Source: Paulinella micropora
Lineage: Eukaryota > Cercozoa > Imbricatea > Euglyphida
Length of the DNA: 39,348 nt
Assembly: GCA_009731375.1 (NCBI GenBank)
Contig: BJOX01000146.1
Location: forward strand, 335,609-374,956
Direction of reading: 5' to 3'
Part shown: positions 1 through 39,348 of the stretch, in pieces
How the letters are laid out: every line of letters begins with the position of its first letter
Numbering within the stretch: position 1 is the first letter of the stretch
Program-made: the position numbers and the translations under genes
Notes under the pieces: model-generated
Told to the model about the DNA's origin: nothing
What the model saw: the letters and a program-made list of their open reading frames with translations, nothing else
Database searches by the model: none

Positions 1-780
<780 letters not shown>

Positions 781-783
781 TAG

Positions 784-34536
<33,753 letters not shown>

Positions 34537-34540
34537 GTAA

Positions 34541-34560
34541 AATTATTATTATTATTATTA

Positions 34561-34601
<41 letters not shown>

Positions 34602-34614
34602 GTTATTATTATTA

Positions 34615-34664
<50 letters not shown>

Positions 34665-34707
34665 GTTATTATTATTGTTATTGTTATTGTTATTATTATT
34701 ATTATTA

Positions 34708-34749
<42 letters not shown>
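34541..34749. repeat. ATT array
   Basis: (ATT)n with ATTGTT variants between the exon O donor and the 173-bp element. Confidence 0.9.
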
Positions 34750-34922
34750 GGGAGTACATAGGCCATCGGTCCTTTCCATGGGCTGATTGGTATAAAGCTC
34801 CTAGAGTAATGTTCTATGCCGTCACTTCCTTTATTCCACCGATTGGTGTGGAGACTTTCCTTATGGAATGGAGGACTGGATGCACATGGCCTTTTGGCTC
34901 AGCAATTGGCAGGAGATACACT
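34750..34922 (+). mobile_element. 173-bp SINE-like element, copy 2
   Basis: Differs from copy 1 by apparently a single base (ttccacc for ttcgacc), 17 kb away. Again it is embedded between ATT arrays with the cactattatt junction, just downstream of exon O. Confidence 0.8.
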
Positions 34923-34952
34923 ATTATTATTATTATTATGATTATGATTATG

Positions 34953-34993
<41 letters not shown>

Positions 34994-35019
34994 CATTATT
35001 ATTATTATTGTTATTGTTA

Positions 35020-35051
<32 letters not shown>

Positions 35052-35149
35052 GTTATTGTTACTATTATTATTACTATTATTATTATAATTATTATTATTA
35101 TAATTATTATTATTATAATTATTATTATTATCATTATTATTATTATTGG

Positions 35150-35198
<49 letters not shown>

Positions 35199-35209
35199 CA
35201 TTATTATTA

Positions 35210-35247
<38 letters not shown>

Positions 35248-35296
35248 GTTATTATTATTATTATTGTTATTATTGTTATTAAAAAAATTATTATTA

Positions 35297-35342
<46 letters not shown>

Positions 35343-35377
35343 CATTATTAAACAAACCAACAAACAAACAAACAAGA

Positions 35378-36097
<720 letters not shown>

Positions 36098-36113
36098 AAT
36101 AATAATCATAATG

Positions 36114-36145
<32 letters not shown>

Positions 36146-36149
36146 AATA

Positions 36150-36296
<147 letters not shown>

Positions 36297-36350
36297 GATA
36301 ATGATGACGATAATATAATAATGATAATCAATAATAATAACAATAATAAC

Positions 36351-36404
<54 letters not shown>

Positions 36405-36562
36405 TTAGTAATAATAGTAATAATACTAATCATAATACTAATCATAATACTAATCATAATACTAATAATAATACTAATAATAATACTAATAATAATACTA
36501 ATAATAATACTAATAATGATGATAATGATAATAATAGTAATGATAATAGTAATAATAATAAT

Positions 36563-36603
<41 letters not shown>

Positions 36604-36621
36604 TACTAATAATACAAATAC

Positions 36622-36673
<52 letters not shown>

Positions 36674-36674
<1 letters not shown>

Positions 36675-36938
36675 CTTCTCTGTCAATGGCTGATGCATTT
36701 CTGCACATGCGCCTCCATCGTCTCACCCGTGAGGGGAGTACGAAGAATTGACGATAAGCTCTAATGACACCCCCGCAAGGGCAGTTCCAACACTTCCAGA
36801 CGGGCCGGTATGTTCAATGAAAATACTGGTCCAGACGGATCGGTATGTTCAATGAAAATACTGGTGGCACCGACGGGAATCGAACTGGCGACAGGGCCCA
36901 GATGGTAGAACTTGACCACTGGGCTATCACGGTGTCCA
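36674..36938 (-). mobile_element. tRNA-derived SINE, copy 3
   Basis: Full-length on the minus strand, from ggtgtcc (36931-36937) to gcttctctg near 36674, with (AAT)n on both sides. It has the duplicated tattttcattg block with ccgtctgg junctions, about 35 nt per unit. Confidence 0.9.
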
Positions 36939-37047
36939 TAATAATAATAATAATAATAACAATTATCATAATAATAATAATAATAATAGTAATGATAATA
37001 GTAATAGTAATAGTAATAGTAATAGTAATAGTAATAGTAATAGTAGT

Positions 37048-37082
<35 letters not shown>

Positions 37083-37087
37083 TGGTG

Positions 37088-37119
<32 letters not shown>

Positions 37120-37203
37120 AATAATGATGGTGATAATAATAATAATAAGAATAATAATAATAATAATAATAATAGTAATAATAATAATATAATAATAATA
37201 ATA

Positions 37204-37264
<61 letters not shown>
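36939..37264. repeat. AAT and AGTAAT arrays
   Basis: Between SINE copies 3 and 4; includes an AATAGT hexanucleotide block at about 36988-37044. Confidence 0.9.
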
Positions 37265-37265
<1 letters not shown>

Positions 37266-37429
37266 GTGCTTCTCTGTCAATGGCTGATGCATTTCTGCAC
37301 ATGCGCCTCCATCGTCTCACCCGTGAGGGGAGTACGAAGAATTGACGATAAGCTCTAATGACACCCCCGCAAAGGCAGTTCCAACACTTCCAGACGGACC
37401 GGTATGTTCAATGAAAATACTGGTCCAGA
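37265..37429 (-). mobile_element. tRNA-derived SINE, copy 4, 5'-truncated
   Basis: Lacks the tRNA head. Its 5' end is tttctggaccagt, the same wording as the junction inside copy 2, and it is preceded directly by an ATT-type array. The 3' end agtgct matches the other copies. Confidence 0.88.
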
Positions 37430-37450
37430 AATAATAATAATAATAAAATA

Positions 37451-37496
<46 letters not shown>

Positions 37497-37511
37497 GTAA
37501 TAATAATAGTA

Positions 37512-37595
<84 letters not shown>

Positions 37596-37613
37596 GTAAT
37601 AGTAATAATAGAA

Positions 37614-37664
<51 letters not shown>
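37430..37664. repeat. AAT array
   Basis: (AAT)n with AGT variants between SINE copy 4 and the longer element. Confidence 0.9.
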
Positions 37665-37667
<3 letters not shown>

Positions 37668-38191
37668 TACTTCCTCTGAGGCATACTGATGCAGCTGATG
37701 GCACGATCCGTTTCCGGACATGAGCCTCCATGCCCTTGTTCGAGGTGTTCCATCCCCACCTAGTCAGTCTCTCGACTGATTATAGGGGCCACCGATGGAG
37801 CTCCTGAGGGCAAGACTACACTAAGCCGAGGTTATTCCGCAGTCTCAACAACCTCTTGCAAAACGTTGCCGCATGTGCAAGTGCGTACACCAAGCATGGT
37901 TGCTAGAACTACCTCAAAACCCCACCCATAACAATTTGGTATCCGCTGGGTCCACGGGCTATCAACCGGCATAGCGGAGTTTAAGATCTTCGACAGGCGC
38001 CCAACGACCCTCCTCCCCAGCATCATCCACCAAATGGTTTTGAGTTGGCATCACAGTTTAACGCCGTAAGGCCATTGGGCTGGAGCTCTGATAAACAAGC
38101 GTGCTAAGTTTTTATCATCAGGTGTTACCGTCAATTATATCACAGTCAACACTCCGAGAAGAAAGATATACTTCCTCTAAGGCATACTGAT
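37665..38191. mobile_element. Longer dispersed element with terminal direct repeats
   Basis: About 500 bp of non-repetitive sequence flanked by 26-bp direct repeats with one mismatch (37665-37690 and 38166-38191, both containing acttcctct and aggcatactgat). Its left 260 bp is inverted-homologous to 39121-39348. A 64-codon minus-strand ORF is present but I do not recognise it. It sits between ATT arrays and SINE copies 4 and 5. Confidence 0.65.
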
Positions 38192-38192
38192 A

Positions 38193-38254
<62 letters not shown>

Positions 38255-38255
<1 letters not shown>

Positions 38256-38521
38256 GTGCTTCTCTGTCAATGGCTGATGCATTTCTGCACATGCGCCTCC
38301 ATCGTCTCACCCGTGAGGGGAGTACGAAGAATTGACGATAAGCTCTAATGACACCCCCGCAAGGGCAGTTCCAACACTTCCAGACGGGCCGGTATGTTCA
38401 ATGAAAATACTGGTCCAGACGGAGCGGTATGTTCAATGAAAATACTGGTGGCACCGACGGGAATCGAACTGGCGACAGGGCCCAGATGGTAGAACTTGAC
38501 CACTGGGCTATCACGGTGTCC

Positions 38522-38522
<1 letters not shown>
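38255..38522 (-). mobile_element. tRNA-derived SINE, copy 5
   Basis: Full-length on the minus strand, nearly identical to copy 3 including the two-unit block (38377-38452). (AAT)n arrays lie on both sides. Confidence 0.9.
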
Positions 38523-38585
<63 letters not shown>

Positions 38586-38621
38586 GTAATAATAATAGTA
38601 ATAATAATAGTAATAATACTA

Positions 38622-38681
<60 letters not shown>

Positions 38682-38977
38682 GTAATAATAGTAATAATAG
38701 TAATAATAGTAATAATAGTAATAATAGTAATAATAATAATAATAATGGTAATAGTAATAGTAATAGTAATAGTAATAGTAATAGTAATAGTAATAGTAAT
38801 AGTAATGGTAATGGTAATGGTAATGGTAATGGTAATGGTAATAGTAATGGTAATAGTAATAGTAATAGTAATAGTAATAGTAGTAGTAGTAGTAGTAGCA
38901 GTAGCAGTAGCAGTAGCAGTCGCAGTAGCAGTAGCAGTCGCAGTCGCAGTCGCAGTAGCAGTAGCAGTAGCAGTAGC

Positions 38978-39037
<60 letters not shown>

Positions 39038-39059
39038 TGTAGTAGTAGTAGTAATAGTA

Positions 39060-39119
<60 letters not shown>

Positions 39120-39120
39120 G
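38523..39120. repeat. AAT, AGTAAT, GGTAAT, AGT and AGC arrays
   Basis: A symmetric series: AAT, AATAGT, AATGGT, AATAGT, AGT, AGCAGT with CGC, AGT, back to AAT. Confidence 0.9.
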
Positions 39121-39348
39121 GTGGGGTTTCGAGGCAGCTCTAGCAACCGCGCTTGGTGTATGCACTTGCACATTCGGTGACGTCTTGCAAGAGGTTGCTG
39201 GGACTGTGGAATAACCTCTCTTGCCCTCAGGAGCTCCATCGGTGGCCCCGATCATCAGGCGAGAGACTGACACGGGGGGGTGGAGGACCTCGAACAAGGG
39301 TATTGGAGGCTTATGTCCGTTGAGGATATGCCATTAGCTGCATCAGTA
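39121..39348. mobile_element. Inverted, diverged copy of the 37665 element (partial)
   Basis: Its reverse complement aligns with about 37684-37930, with numerous substitutions and a ~12-nt indel. On the minus strand it ends ccccacc, then (TATT)n, so it may carry an ATT-type tail there. It is cut by the window end. Confidence 0.75.

Noticed and set aside
36454-36726. Frames reading RRWRRMCRNASAIDREA and similar
   Set aside because: They are translations of the SINE body, repeated at each copy and running into ATT arrays.
37832-38026. Minus-strand 64-codon frame as a reverse transcriptase fragment
   Set aside because: The GRLSKILNSAM stretch vaguely recalls LINE proteins, but no RT motif is present and the frame is short.

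Overview
This is a eukaryotic window. Almost all of it is simple-sequence DNA: di-, tri-, tetra- and pentanucleotide arrays, several in higher-order repeats, interrupted by ten assembly gaps. Threaded through the arrays on the + strand, from 784 to 34536, is one recognisable gene: the large-subunit (CarB-type) part of a carbamoyl-phosphate synthetase, N-terminal ATP-grasp (carboxyphosphate) half. I find 14 complete exons of 29 to 108 nt (about 817 coding nt, roughly 270 codons). Every one has an AG acceptor and a GT donor. The phases agree at every junction I can test, and the peptides run in the order of the CPS family. A further exon ('exon B') is seen only as six truncated copies before the gap at 3049-3482, which probably holds the complete one. 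The gene enters before the window and continues past it.

The striking feature is that most exons have partial copies ('echoes') inside the neighbouring introns. With few exceptions, echoes of an exon's 5' part (keeping the acceptor) lie upstream of the complete exon, and echoes of its 3' part (keeping the donor) lie downstream. This is what tandem duplications with one breakpoint in the intron array and one inside the exon would leave. Differences between echoes and exons are mostly synonymous, which is not expected of dead sequence and suggests exchange with diverged coding copies.

Layout: 1-780 CT/TA/TGT arrays; 784-3048 exon A and the exon B echoes in GATA/CTAT/CTAC arrays; 3695-3759 exon C; 3760-15837 a 12-kb intron of CTTA blocks and a CATA higher-order repeat with twelve CGTA-palindrome modules; 15838-16687 exons D and E around a pentanucleotide array; 16688-21293 ATT/CTA arrays carrying SINE-like elements; 21294-28530 exons F to K; 30123-34536 exons L to O; 34537-39348 exon O debris, then ATT arrays with further SINEs and an inverted pair of a longer element.

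Mobile elements: a tRNA-derived SINE with an ATT tail (five copies and two tips at a gap), a 173-bp element with the same tail junction (two copies), a ~505-bp element with an ATCT tail (three copies), and a diverged inverted pair at the right end. The organism cannot be named. Very short exons, many introns, SINEs and extreme microsatellite content suggest a large-genome eukaryote. The mean exon of ~58 nt looks more like an intron-rich protist (for example an alveolate) than an animal, but that is only a leaning.
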